Source: Valencia hispanica (Eukaryota; Chordata; Actinopteri; Cyprinodontiformes; Valenciidae). From it: DNA of 64,000 nucleotides. The notes under the pieces were generated by a model. That model was given only the letters and a program-made list of their open reading frames with translations, did not search any database and was not told the origin of the DNA. Made by a program: the position numbers and the translations under genes. The DNA is taken from positions 13,584,649 to 13,648,648 of the forward strand of contig OY747721.1 of assembly GCA_963556495.2 (NCBI GenBank). The letters run 5' to 3'. Numbering within the stretch: the first letter of the stretch is position 1; every line of letters starts with the position of its first letter. Below, piece after piece: positions 11,601 to 22,903 of this stretch.

Positions 11601-12539
11601 AGATGCGTTTTTATAACTAAACTCTCATCTTTTGAAATGTTTTAGTATTTATTGATGCTCTCATGGAACCAACTGTGGAGAAACAAGTAAGAACAACAAT
11701 TCTGACAATACTGTCAGTTGTTGCGCTTTTTAAGCATCATTAATGGCAATTTATTGTTGCAACAATTAATTACAATTCTTACAATGACAAAAAATCTTTC
11801 ACAATAGCAATACAATGAATGCCCATCCCTGCCCACCAACTTTTTAGTGGTTCACAGTCATGGCATTGACCAAAACTAAGCAAAGATCTGAACCAATTTT
11901 TCTACTATGATGCACATTTTAAGTTGAAGTTCCAGTTTTCACTTTAAAATCCTTCACAGACAAAGGTGTTTTGGCATAAATAGAAGCAGTATCACTTTAA
12001 ATAGCTTTTTGTGCTGAAGAACACAACTGCCTTCAACATCACTGTAAGTATTAGCGAAATGACTTGGTGCATTAAAGACCCCTGTTGACGGTGTTAACAG
12101 CCTGTTAAAAAGTGTTTTACAGATTTTAATGTTTGTGCAACATTTATAAAATTATTTTTAACCATTATTTGTTACATAAATATAACCAAAGAACAGCTGA
12201 TTATATAAAATGATTAAAAAAACAACGTCGGCCATTTTCTGATGTTGGGTTTTTATAACACTTTAAACCTGCTTGATCCAATTTTAGCAAATGCAAATTT
12301 CTCTGTAATAACTATAAGAATACACAAGAACAACATTCAAAATGTTCAAAGATCTGAAAAGCATCAAATTCCAGTCACTCCAGATTTCTTGGTGCATCTC
12401 TAGAAATCATCCCTAGTTGTGAATATATGTGTTTATTTGTCTCGGTGTTGGCCAAAGTTCCAAACAGCTGGTCATCTATCAGTGCCAATCATGGTAATTG
12501 TTAGCCAGTTTCTCAGTGCAGCTTCATTAATTACCCTTA
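8671..12539. other. Long unassigned stretch
   Basis: Mostly single-copy AT-rich DNA. A patch at 10120-10190 has repeated CGATATTAATATT/CCGATATT words and may be the end of an old hAT-type element. 11646-11681 is the second copy of the 36-bp dispersed piece. No coding exon recognised; the 151-residue frame at 9557-10012 has no domain. Confidence 0.5.
11646..11681 (+). repeat. 36-bp dispersed repeat piece (copy 2)
   Basis: Matches 1835-1870 with four differences in 36. Confidence 0.5.
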
Positions 12540-12815
12540 AGTGGTCCGAGCCGATCAACTTGAAAACCGGGTCGGTATACAAATTGGTTTAAGAAGTTTT
12601 CTATCAAGCAGATTGCATCGGGTCATTGACTTGCAGCATTCACTCCTCCTGAAAGAGGATGTAGCAACAGTGGACAATCACTTTCACAGTGTCACTAACT
12701 TTGTAGCCATACCTCGTACTGAACATGCATGTAGTGAAAGTGGAGAGGAAAACTTCCCTTTAATATTAAGACACCCACAGCAGAGCCTGGTTCGGTGTAA
12801 GGCTATCTGCCATAA
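12540..12815 (+). repeat. Dispersed teleost repeat, diverged copy
   Basis: Shares with 57804-58125 the ordered words AAGCAGATTGC(A)TC, ACTGA(A)CATGCATGTAG, GTGGAGAGGAAAA(C)T, CCCTTTAA and AGAGCC-TGG. The present copy lacks the TTTATTTATATAGCGCC end that the other has. The family is widespread in fish as I know it, but I cannot name it with certainty. The 92-residue frame across it is not a gene. Confidence 0.7.
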
Positions 12816-14375
12816 CTGACTATGGGTTTGAGTAGACGTGAAGTGATGGGAAAACATTTATTTTATTGATTTTTTGCAGCCTTTTGAAAGAAAGTCCCTG
12901 GTTTGAGTCCTTCGTCAGTTTCTCTTGCTGTATTTGCAACCACTGAGCTTACATGTTCATGCATAGATGACACAAAATAGGTGAAACACAATACCCCGAG
13001 TGCACCTGCAGGTCAATTACACACTTGCGACTCAGTGGGTTTTTCTCTGTCAGGTGGCAATTTATAGAGAAACTCATTTAATTAGATAACAGGACTCTGT
13101 ATTTCAGATTTACTCTATGCGAGCAGTTTGTCAATTATTGCTTGGGGTTTCATACTGCCAGGCAGTCTTTGTCTGGGTGCTCTAGCCTCCCTCTCACCGC
13201 GCTGCAGAGCCATGTTATTGTACTTAAACAAATCAATTCTGTTGCAGTTGGGCTTTTTTTTTCCTCCATCCCCCGTCATTATGAACTGTTTGCAGTGCAG
13301 AGCACATTGATTTTTCACAGCCCTGGAAAAGCTGTTGATGAATAGCACAGAGGTATCTGGGGAGAATCTGGCTTTAAAAAGGAGGCACCCAGCGTCAGCC
13401 CCCTCCTCCTCTTCCTCGCTGTCGACCCATTGAGCCCACCAGCGCTTCTCTACTTTCTCTTTTGAGAGAACGCCACTTCCAGCAGGGGAGTAATGCAGCT
13501 TGAAAAATCTTGCAGTCATAAAGACAGAGGATTAAAAAGAAAGCACAAGGGTACCGCCCTCTCTTGCTCAATGTGAAACTACACCTTGTTGTTTAGACAG
13601 TTGTTATATTTGGAACATTAGCCTTGTAATTTCAACCCAACCAGAGGAAACTTGGCCCTGGATACAAATGGCTAACATGTTGTTTGTCACAGAGCAGACG
13701 ACTGATGAAAAGGAGACTCACAACAAAATAAGTGTTACTTCCATATGCTCCTACAGAAAGCCAGAGCAAGCACAGTAAAGATATTTTATTTCATTTAGCT
13801 GAAAAAGAAATCTGAAAATCTTCTAAAAATTGAACTTTCTGCTTACAGTTCTACTACCTGAAAAAGCACAACCTGAAGTTTTTCCCAAGAGAAGAGCTTG
13901 ATTTATTATTAACTGGCCCACGGCGGTGTATAAATATTAATTACATTATCATGCTGTTTCCTGAAGTTGTAACAGTTTTATTGTATATTGTGGTTTACTG
14001 TATTATTTATTCAGTTATGTATTTTTCTGAATGTAGTTCTATCTGTTTAACAAGAAGTGATCAATATCTAAGTAGGTTTGGATATAAGATGGGCTAATTA
14101 ATCAGGCAAAGATTGCAGTTGACCAATTCCTCCTTGATTGGCTCTAATCTGTGATCAGGAATTCAAATACTATGAATCTGTTTTTCTTTCTAGCCACTGA
14201 ATGCATTCAAATAATAACTCCCACCATTTCCAATCTATGAATGCATCAACTAATAATATGTACTGTAGCCAGTACATTCTTACATACTTATTTGAAAGTA
14301 CCATCTCTGCTAAATTATCCAGCCACAGTAAGACCACTATAAAAAAGGATTTTTTTAGGGGACAGCTCAGTTTAA
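12816..14375. other. Unassigned sequence upstream of the LINE
   Basis: Repeat-free as far as I can see. The block 13090-13540 has balanced composition. The right part may include part of the 5' junction of the LINE, whose exact start is unknown. Confidence 0.45.
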
Positions 14376-16469
14376 ACTTTTAAACGTATTTACCCTTCCA
14401 CTGCATCCCCCTCATCTCCCAACTCAAACTCAGTAAATAAGTTGGTAGATAATATCCTTGCGAAAATCTCAGACATCATGGATTCCATTGCTCCAACTAA
14501 AGTGAAAGTAATGTCAGGTAGAAAGAAGTCTCCGTGGGCAAGTAATCCACTGGTACGTAGTGAAAAAAGAGGTTGTCGATGCGCTGAGAGAAAATGGCGG
14601 AAAACTCGACTCCAGGTTCACTGTGAGATCTACAAAGAGAGACTGAATAGATATCAACTAACTATAAAAGATACTAGGGAATCATTCTTTCCTGAAATCA
14701 TCAACAGAAACATTAATGATGCATGGACCCTATTTGCAACAGTGGAAAGACTAACTAATCATTTAGTGACAGTAGCCCCTGAACTAAACTCTACCAGGGC
14801 CTGCAATGAATTTGCCAGCTTTTTCACTGAAAAGATTCTAACAATTAGACGGTGAATCTGTACCTCAATATCGAACCCACAACCAGTGCCATCCCCAATC
14901 AACAACAATGCAGAGAAAATGTCTGAATTCCACGAATTAAACCAGAACAGCCTTGAAAAAATCATTATCCAATTAAGCTCCTCCTCCTGCTGTCTTGATA
15001 TCCTACCCACAGCTTTTCTAAAGAAAGTTCTTCCTGCTATTGGGTCTGATCTTGTTCAAATAGTGAACTAATCCCTGCTATCAGGTGTCTTCCCTCAGGC
15101 TTTAAAAACAGCAGTTATTAAACCACTGCTAAAGAAGAAAAATCTGGACAACACGTTAATGCAGAACTACAGGCCAATCTCTAATCTTCCATTCATCAGT
15201 AAGATTATTGAAAAAGCTGTGTTTCAGCAGTTAAATAGCTTCATAACAATGACAAACCGTTTTGATGTTTTTCAGTCTGGTTTCCGGGCTCACCACAGCA
15301 CCGAGACTGCCCTCGTCAAAGTATTCAATGACATTCGCATAAATACAGACTGTGGAAGAACCACAGTGCTGGTTCTGTTGGACCTCGGTGCAGCATTTGA
15401 CACTGTTGATCATGATATTTTATTGGAACGACTGGAGAGCTGGGTCGGTCTCTCTGGTACACTAATTGGCTGGTTTGAGTCTTACCTAAAGAACAGGGAC
15501 TTCTATGTTTCAATAGGAAACTTTTCATCAGAACGAACAGAAATCACATGTGGGGTGCCCCAGGGCTCCATCCTGGGGCCCCTCTTATTTAATATCTACA
15601 TGCTCCCACTAGGCAAGATTATAGCAACCAATAACATTAGCTACCATAACTACGCGGATGACACTCAGCTCTACATTACAATGTCACCAGGTGACTCTGA
15701 ACCCATTCAAACCCTAAATCAATGCATTGACCAAATAAATGGATGGATGTGCCATAACTTTCTCCAGCTGAATAGAAACAAAACTGAAGTGATTATTTTT
15801 GGACCCAAGGAGGAACGATCAAGAGTCAGCAGACAGCTTAAATTAATACAGCTAGAAACTACTGATCAGGCTCGAAACCTAGGTGTAGTAATGGACTCAG
15901 ACCTGAACCTCCAAGGTAACATAAAGGCAATAACAAGGTCAGCGTTCTATCACCTGAAGAACATCTCTAGGATTAAACGACTGATGTGGCAACACGACCT
16001 AGAAAAACTCATCCATGCGTTTATCTTTAGTTGGATTGATTACTGCAACAGCATCTTCACAGGTCTGCCTAAAAAGTCAATCAGACAGCTGCAACTGATC
16101 CAGAACGCTGCCGCTCGCGTCCTCACTAGAACCAGGAAAGTAGAGCACATCACCCCAGTTCTAAAGTCCTTACACTGGCTCCCTGTAGCTCAGAGAATAG
16201 ACTTCAAAATACTCCTACTAGTTTATAAATCATTACATGGCTTAGCACCAAAATATATTGAAGACCTGTTGTCATGGTACCAACTACCAAGACCACTCAG
16301 GTCCTCCAACTTTAGCCTACTAAACATCCCTAGACTCAGAACTAAACATGGAGAAGCAGCTTTCAGTTTTTATGGTCCCCTTATCTGGAAAAGACTTCCT
16401 GACGAGTGCAGAGCTGCTGAAACTCTGAACTTCTTTAAATCCACACTAAAAACCCGAGTAAATGCTTGA
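14376..16469 (+). pseudogene. LINE ORF2 reverse transcriptase, inactivated by two stops
   Basis: One reading frame runs for 698 codons and is interrupted only by TGA at 14853-14855 and TAA at 15069-15071. The 436-codon open part (15159-16469) begins [18 protein letters not shown] and carries RT motifs in order: [11 protein letters not shown] (residues 42-52), motif [14 protein letters not shown] (73-85; D75), motif [14 protein letters not shown] (132-144), and motif C YADD (165-168, DNA 15651-15662) with both catalytic aspartates. The C-terminal region with WLPVAQRI and FKSTLKTRV is typical of CR1/L2 ORF2. The upstream part (14442-15071) is the linker between endonuclease and RT. The enzyme would make cDNA at a nicked target, but the two stops and the missing endonuclease mean this copy is dead. 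Few lesions suggest a moderately young insertion. Confidence 0.9.
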
Positions 16470-16684
16470 TGTCATATGTATGAAATGTGTTCATGCTCTC
16501 TTGCATTTTTTTTATCTTTCTCTTGCTTTATTGTGTATCATGTGTAATGTGTGTTTCTTTTACTTTTAATTTCCATTGTTTTTTTTGTTTTTTAAATCAC
16601 CAATTCATGTAAAGCACCTTGAATTGCCCTGCTGTTGAAAGTGTGCTGATGCACTTTTTAAATCTATTAAAGTCAGATAAAGGT
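14376..16684 (+). mobile_element. 5'-truncated L2/CR1-group non-LTR retrotransposon
   Basis: Contains the reverse transcriptase and C-terminal part of a LINE ORF2 plus a 3' UTR. After the stop at 16467 the sequence GTAAAGCACCTTGAATTGCC (16610) and GCTGTTGAAAGTGTGCT resemble the tails of teleost L2-type elements; a related tail lies reversed at 60150-60195. The endonuclease region and any ORF1 are absent, the usual outcome of incomplete reverse transcription. No clear target-site duplication was found. The clade call (L2 rather than Rex1 or another CR1 relative) is uncertain. Confidence 0.85.
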
Positions 16685-17596
16685 TAGGAACAAATGCTTT
16701 AGGGCATGAACAGGAATAGCCTTGTAATTTCCTAATTTTCTATTAAATATAAACCCACTGTGTTTCCTCTATCAAAGAACCAGCAGTATATGGTTTCCCT
16801 TTTATGTGTTGTAGTGCCTAAAATAAATTTAAAAAATCATCAGAATGTCAAAGCTGAACTCCCAGGTCAGACCTAAAAGCCAACCGCCAATCGAGCAGGA
16901 AAAGCCTGGTTGCTTTAGCAAATGTAAAACATAAATAAATAACAAGCCTTGCTATAATTCCTGATGGATCTTCTCTTTTTTGGAAAGGTTTGTCATCAAA
17001 TTATCATTCTCCATCACCGTTGTGTTTTATTTAGTTAATCAAGGTTCCTTGCTGCTGTTAGTACCCTTTAAGACTGCTTAGCTAGCTAGCTGTACTCACA
17101 TAGCCTGTATATTTTGTAAATATAAAAGATAAGATTCAAATGGTCTGTGGTGTGAATTATGGTAAGAGTAGTTTAGGAGCTGGTTTGGAGGTTTTTGAAC
17201 AGAAAAGAATTGTTCATTGGATATAATGCTGCCCTGGTCTATTGAGATATGATCCATAATCTCTTAAATTTAAACATTTAATAATAATTTAAGATCCAAA
17301 TGAGGCATTTTGTCTTTACTTTTACAGGTTGTAGAAGCATAAAACTAGACTCCACAATTTCTTTTGCAAATTTTTACCTCCACTTGGTGCCCGTACATTA
17401 CATATACATTTAACCCTTTCTACTTCCATTTTCTACCCATATACAAAGTATTTTTTACCCATGTCTATCAGTTTATTTTCTTCTTAGTTAAATCTTCAGA
17501 TGAATTGTGGGGATAGGTTATTACAAAAATACTCAAATCATACATTCCAATCATACATTGAAGTATGAGAGATTACTTAACCATGGCCGAAGTGTT
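16685..17596. other. Unassigned sequence
   Basis: AT-rich; nothing recognised besides short TAGC runs at 17083-17095. Confidence 0.5.
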
Positions 17597-17711
17597 CCAT
17601 CCATCCATTTTCTTTACCCATCTATCCTATGCAGGGTTGTGGGGGTTCTGGTGCCTATCTCCAGTTGTCACGGGGCAAGAGGTGGGGTAGACTCTGGACA
17701 GGTCACCAGTT
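17597..17711 (-). repeat. SINE-like teleost repeat, left half (copy B)
   Basis: Starts with the reversed tail TCCATCCATCCATTTTC and runs through GGTGCCTATCTCCAG to GGACAGGTCACCAGTT. The continuation is at 19649; the two halves are separated by a 1.94-kb insertion. Confidence 0.85.
17699..17711. other. Target-site duplication, left
   Basis: CAGGTCACCAGTT is identical to 19649-19661. It brackets the GC-rich insertion. Confidence 0.85.
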
Positions 17712-19648
17712 GTTTTGTTTTTTTGTTTTTTTTACGTGTCCTGTTTGGCAGTGTGGAGCTCAGAATTGGTGTCTGAGTACCAAGTAGAAGTCCAACAGAT
17801 TTACTTTCACAAGCGGAGCAGTACAGCTTTTGCTATAGTACTCCACTTGATATATGTGTGAAAAATCTTTATTATGAATTGCTTTTATTTCCTGATGTTA
17901 TGGACACGGAGACGGAAAATTAAGGGGAAGAAAGAAAGAAGATGAAGAAGAGAGGTAGGAAACAAAAAGTCATGAGAGAGGGTGAGTTGAAAATACAAGA
18001 GAGGAAAGGGAACAAAGAAAACACAGGAAAACATTGAAGTCTGCCTCCATACCCACAGGACGGCAGAGAGAGGGGAAAAAACAAAACAAAACACGAAAAA
18101 GGAACATTGACAAAACAAACCTAACATCAAGAACTAAGAACTACATTATGCACATCACACAAGAATGGATATAAAAATACAACAACAATGTCACAGACAA
18201 ACTCATGGTACCGATGAATCAAGCTCTAGTAATGATAACCTCAGCCCAAGAAAATATCTGTAAACACCAGTGACCCCACATCTATGTGTGTGTGTTAGCA
18301 TGCTGGTGCATATAAGGTTTCTCCATAAGAGTGTTCGATAGCTGGTGTGAGCAGGCATCAATCCGTCTCCCAGGAATCGATGCAGACATGATGGAGATCG
18401 GAGCCAAGACGTCCAAGGACCCCCAGAGCCCCAGGCAGACCCGGGTGGGGCCGACCGCATCCCCCAAGAGAGGAGCAAAGGAGAACCCCAGGGGAACGTC
18501 CAGCGGCTACTATGCAGGGGCCCGGGGGCAGCAGTGACGAGCCCACGGGCCCCGCCGGCAACCAGCTGCGCCAGGGCGGGCCGGTCCATGGACCGGGAGA
18601 GCCGGGGCCCAGGGGCACCCCGACCCCCAGCAGAGACCCGACAAGGGACCGTCCAACGAGGGGCCCCCGGCATCGCAGGGGGCCGCGGCCGGCCGCCACG
18701 CGCCACTACCACCCTGGGCCCATCCCCACCGCCAACATCCCAGCGCCCCACCCCTGCCCCACGTCGGGGCGCCCCACCGATAGCCGCCGCAGCGGATGGA
18801 TAGCACCCCCAGGCCAAGCTCAGCTAGCACCTGGACACCAAGTTGTACCAGCTCCCGAGTCCTGATCCTGCGCAACGCAGAGCGCTGAGACCAGGCATCC
18901 AACAAAGGCCAGGGCCGGTCCAACCCGCCAATGAACCGACCACGCACGGTGCGCACAGAACAGGTGATCGAACGAGCAGAGACGCTGGATCCGTTTCCCG
19001 CCGAGCCACCGAGCAGGCACCACCGAACAATCCCAAACCTGGCACCCCTAAAAGAGGTGCCCCAACCAACCAAAGGAAGATATCGGCCCAGCGCATCGGC
19101 GGACCGACACACCTGCCCCACCAGCCCCGGCCAGGCACGCACCAGGTCCGAACCGGATTGACCACCGACGCACCAGTAGGCAGGGGCATCCGTCATTGGC
19201 GGGGAGTGACGGAGGGGAAATAGGCCCCCCATTAAATGTAAGGCCTGAGGTGCGCCAGGCGAGAGGGCAGCCCAAGACCCAACCTGACAGGCAGACAAAG
19301 ACATAATACAGACAGTCATACGTTCCCTCCCTCTAAAACACATACATTCTCACTAACTCACCAAGACACCCAAAAAATGGCGCTGTACCCTCACTCATAC
19401 ACCCCATACACACTTCATGCTCCCAGGTCCAGGTACTGATGCCCCAGTAAAGCCACCAGCCCCCGGACCCAGGAGATGGACCCCCTACCTTCTAGGACGG
19501 AGACAAGCAGACCGCCAAGGGCCCCACAGTGGCGAGGCAGCCCGACAGCCCAGGACCCCGACCAGACCACCTGTTCCTCCTCCGGACCCCAACCCCTGAT
19601 GGCCGGTAGCGAACAGGGTTGTAAGAAGACCCCTAGCCTCTATCCTCC
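17712..19648 (-). mobile_element. GC-rich retro-inserted element of unknown family
   Basis: Bracketed by a 13-bp direct duplication and ending, in minus-strand sense, with an A-rich tail (17712-17733 as T runs broken by G on the plus strand). Together these are the marks of LINE-type target-primed insertion. The 5' two thirds (about 18370-19648) are strikingly GC- and CpG-rich against an AT-rich background; the 3' third (17734-18330) is A-rich. Open frames of up to 277 residues exist in several frames on both strands, as expected from GC-rich DNA, and none shows a domain I recognise. It may be the 5' UTR and 3' UTR of a larger LINE with the middle deleted, a non-autonomous retroposon, or a retrocopy of a noncoding transcript. 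Confidence 0.75.
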
Positions 19649-19661
19649 CAGGTCACCAGTT
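19649..19661. other. Target-site duplication, right
   Basis: CAGGTCACCAGTT, identical to 17699-17711. Confidence 0.85.
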
Positions 19662-19919
19662 CATCGCAGGGCAACACAGAGACTTACAGGACAAGCAAAC
19701 ATGCATACACACACTCACACCTAAGGGCAATTTAGAGAGACCAATTCACCAAACATGTTGTTAACAGTCCAAAAACAATGTTTTTGAACTATGAACACCC
19801 TGTGGGTTCTCTCCAGGTGAACATGCAAACTTCATGCAGAAAGACCCCAGGCAGGGATTTAAACCCAGGCAATTTTGCTGCAAGGCAAAAGTTCTACCTA
19901 CAGCACCACTATGCAGCCC
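19649..19919 (-). repeat. SINE-like teleost repeat, right half (copy B, tRNA-like head)
   Basis: Continues from the target duplication with CATCGCAGGGCAACACAGAG and runs to the reversed head CACCACTATGCAGCC. In minus sense the B-box-like GGTTTAAATCCC equivalent lies near 19856-19868. Removing the insertion would give one continuous copy like that at 34525-34901. Confidence 0.85.
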
Positions 19920-21942
19920 ACATACATTTCTGTGTTTTGTTCAAAAGTTCGTAATTATCATTAAGTGATAGATTTTATTTATTGAAGGCAAGACAATGAT
20001 CAAGCTATAAAAAAGTTATTTAATACATTGGTTGTCAAACGAAATCCTTCCTAGAATGGCAATAATTCCTGTATGGTTGGGACCAAACTTCCAGTGGTAG
20101 ACGCCTCCATTTTACACCCAAATAAATAATGTATAAAACTGACCAAAAGTGGCAAAATGATTACTACCCATTTGAAATAGTCTTTTGCTCTACATCATTC
20201 TTCACCTTGTGTATCAGTTATGTGCCGATTTTCATAGTTTTAAATGGCAAAAGTAAATTACTAAGCCATAGCATTGGCCTGTTTTATTAGGTATTTATAT
20301 CAACTAGGAGGGAATTGTGACAGTGACATTGCAGTGAACTTACTCATGTTGGATATTTGTGATGGCATGCTGATGGTGTGAAGTATTGGGTGCTGTTTTG
20401 CTTCGTCCTTCATGAGCTCAAAGCGTGAAGGACCTTTGCCAACCAGAGTAGAAAAGTCTTGCAGGCGCAGATGGTAGTAACTCAAAACCCAAAGGCCTCT
20501 GCAAGGGAAGTCATGGAGTGGACTTGATTTTTCAGGAAGGAATATGCAAATGTGGTAATCTAGTATTTGGAGACTGGTGAATAATGTAGCACTGTCTGAT
20601 TTTTTTTTCTATTGATTTTTCTTAGGAACAAAAAACAACTGAAGTGCTGGAGAGTTTTACCTCCTGTGGTGTGGATGGGTGGGGGGGTCCTTTGTGGTGA
20701 AAAATCAAGGATAAGAAACAAGACAGGTAAGTTTTTTTTCTTGTTTTTCTGTTGTTTATGTTTTTAGTGCTACAGGGGGTCCACAAATGTTAAATTTGTG
20801 GTCTTAAATTTGATTCAGAATATGCGGGTGTTATTGCAGATGAATGTCAGCAGGAGTATTCTTAACATTTGTTACACACATGCACTCAGATTTGGTGTCC
20901 ATTTCTTATTTAACCCAGTTATACTCAGTTTTACCTGTATCCTAAATATTTATTTCTGATTTCCAGTTGCGATGCTTTCAGCAACTCTAGGGCTGCTTGA
21001 ATAATTTTGTGTACCTTGAGCCTAGTCTTACCAAAAAAGGCATTGCCACTTCACCTTTGTGTACCCCTACTTCAACTTCTTGTTGTCATTTTGTACTTGT
21101 AAACATACCAAGATATTATCTTGGTACCAGGTAGTTTGACGAATTATGGCAATAGGTTTTCTAAAACCATATAAATGATTTGATTTCATTGTGTAATATT
21201 TTCTGAAGAGGTTCTACTGTGTACAACTGTGGTTCTGATTATTATTTGCCCAGTCAAATGCTATTAAAAATGATACATTTTAGAACTAGAGGAAACCAAA
21301 AATAATTGAGCGTCCTTCTGCTGCTATTATTTATTGGTATAACATAACTGCATTTTATTAAAGTTGTCTATGAGTAGATTGCAAGAAATTAATCTAAATT
21401 ATTGATTGTCCGCAAAAAAGTGCATCCACAACACTAAAGATAAGTAGAAAGTGTCCCATAGCAGATGCCACTTTGTTTGCACCCAAGAAAGCATCCAAAC
21501 CTGTAATTGTATGAAATGGTGAAGGTGCCCGATGACCATGAATGGTACAATGTTGTAATGCAGTGCTGTAATGATTGTTGTTTATACTGCGGCATTCATG
21601 GGAACAAAGCAGCAAAATGAAAGGGCATGTGTCGTTAGATGTACAATAAGGACAGTGAATTGACTATATAATTTGCTGTTGAGCCTATATAGAGATAAGG
21701 AAAATACACTAGTCTAAGGCTTTTGGCACTGTATTATGTTGATCTTTTGCCAGATAAACAAGGTTTAAATATAAATTGCCTATAAGACAGGTCGTTGGGT
21801 ATAGTACAGAGTTTTGACCAGTAGCTCCTTTATTCTCAACCTGCTCTTCTCTACTCCATACATTATCAAGTGTACATTTAAATAGATTTTGTCTTGCTGA
21901 TCATTTCAGTGTTTCGACCGTGTTTCCAAGTACTGTGGAAAG
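19920..21942. other. Unassigned sequence
   Basis: AT-rich single-copy sequence. No coding exon or repeat recognised. Confidence 0.5.
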
Positions 21943-21950
21943 GTTTTAAG

Positions 21951-22895
21951 TAGGGCTGTCAAAATTAATGCGTTAACGCAGGTCGATTAATTGGTAGAAT
22001 TAGCACAATACATTTTTAAACGCAATTAACGCATGCACAGGATGACCTGCCTTGTTTATCTACAATTCAGCCCACACTGCATTCAGTGTTCCACACGTAA
22101 ACTGCATGGCAGATCCGAAATGCATCCACGGTCCCATGTGAATGTCTCTTCTCAGTTGCAAGCCAGATAGAGGGATCATCGGTCTACGTCACTCCCGGCT
22201 CTACTGCGCGTTTAGTCTTCAGAAAGAGGAGTGATCAGGTGTTGTAAATGATCAGAAGAGGTGATTGGAACAAACAGATGATTAAAATTGCAAGCATCTG
22301 CAGCTATCACTTTACATCAGGTAAGCCTTGGCTAACAAACAAGTTAACCTAGCTAACCAACACTGCAGCTGGAAAATAACCACAAATAATAAACAGTGGG
22401 AACTGGAGTTATGTAAAGGTTCGGTTCCACACCATTTTGCTGATGTTGATAAGCAAATTATCCCTCTATTATTCAGAAGAATGCAGTTCAATTCAAAAAT
22501 GCTTTATTGATTCCAGAGGGAAAACAAGTGTTGTTGTAGCTCATACTATTTAATTCTTCAAGAGGTTGTTATAGATCCTCATGGCGGTGTACGGTCAGCT
22601 TTATATTCAGAAAATGTTAACCAGTTAGTTTGCTTAGCAACTAGCTAAGAGATAAATAGGTTAAAAGGGCCACATGTAAATGTGATTGTGGAGTTCAAAA
22701 CAAAAGTTCCATGTAGCTCTCTCGTCTTTCCTTTAAAAAAATACCAAAATCATCCGGTTTTATTCTTTATTTACACCGAAAATTTTAGTTTTTCAGTCAT
22801 ACTTAAGAATGTTAATTAATCGTGATTACTTGTGATTTTTTGATAGCTGCCCTGCGATTAATTAGATTAACATTTTTTGTCGTTTGACAGCCCTA
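21951..22895. mobile_element. Non-autonomous hAT-type DNA transposon
   Basis: The ends are perfect 13-bp inverted repeats, TAGGGCTGTCAAA at 21951 and TTTGACAGCCCTA ending at 22895. They are flanked by 8-bp direct repeats GTTTTAAG (21943-21950) and GGTTTAAG (22896-22903), one mismatch. An 8-bp duplication is the signature of hAT-superfamily transposases. Subterminal TTAATGCGTTAACGC and TGCGATTAATTAG words support matching ends. At 945 bp, including a nested 125-bp insertion, it cannot encode a transposase and depends on one elsewhere. Confidence 0.85.
22479..22603 (-). repeat. 5'-truncated LINE 3' end nested in the hAT element
   Basis: In minus sense it ends CCAGAGG..., reversed on the plus strand as GCTTTATTGATTCCAGAGGG. 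That is a LINE-tail pattern widespread in fish (AATAAAG followed by a short TTGAATTGAA-type end). It is bracketed by TATTCAGAA at 22470-22478 and 22604-22612, a probable target duplication. The insertion is therefore younger than the hAT element. Confidence 0.65.
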
Positions 22896-22903
22896 GGTTT
22901 AAG

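Noticed and set aside
12541..12819. 92-residue frame as a possible gene
   Set aside because: Lies entirely inside a dispersed repeat shared with 57804-58125.
18370..19230. CpG island of a host promoter
   Set aside because: The whole GC-rich block lies inside a retro-inserted element with target duplications, so its composition is imported.
18203..19343. Frames of 204 and 277 residues on the minus strand and several on the plus strand
   Set aside because: GC-rich DNA has few stop codons, so long frames appear in all frames on both strands; none shows a domain.
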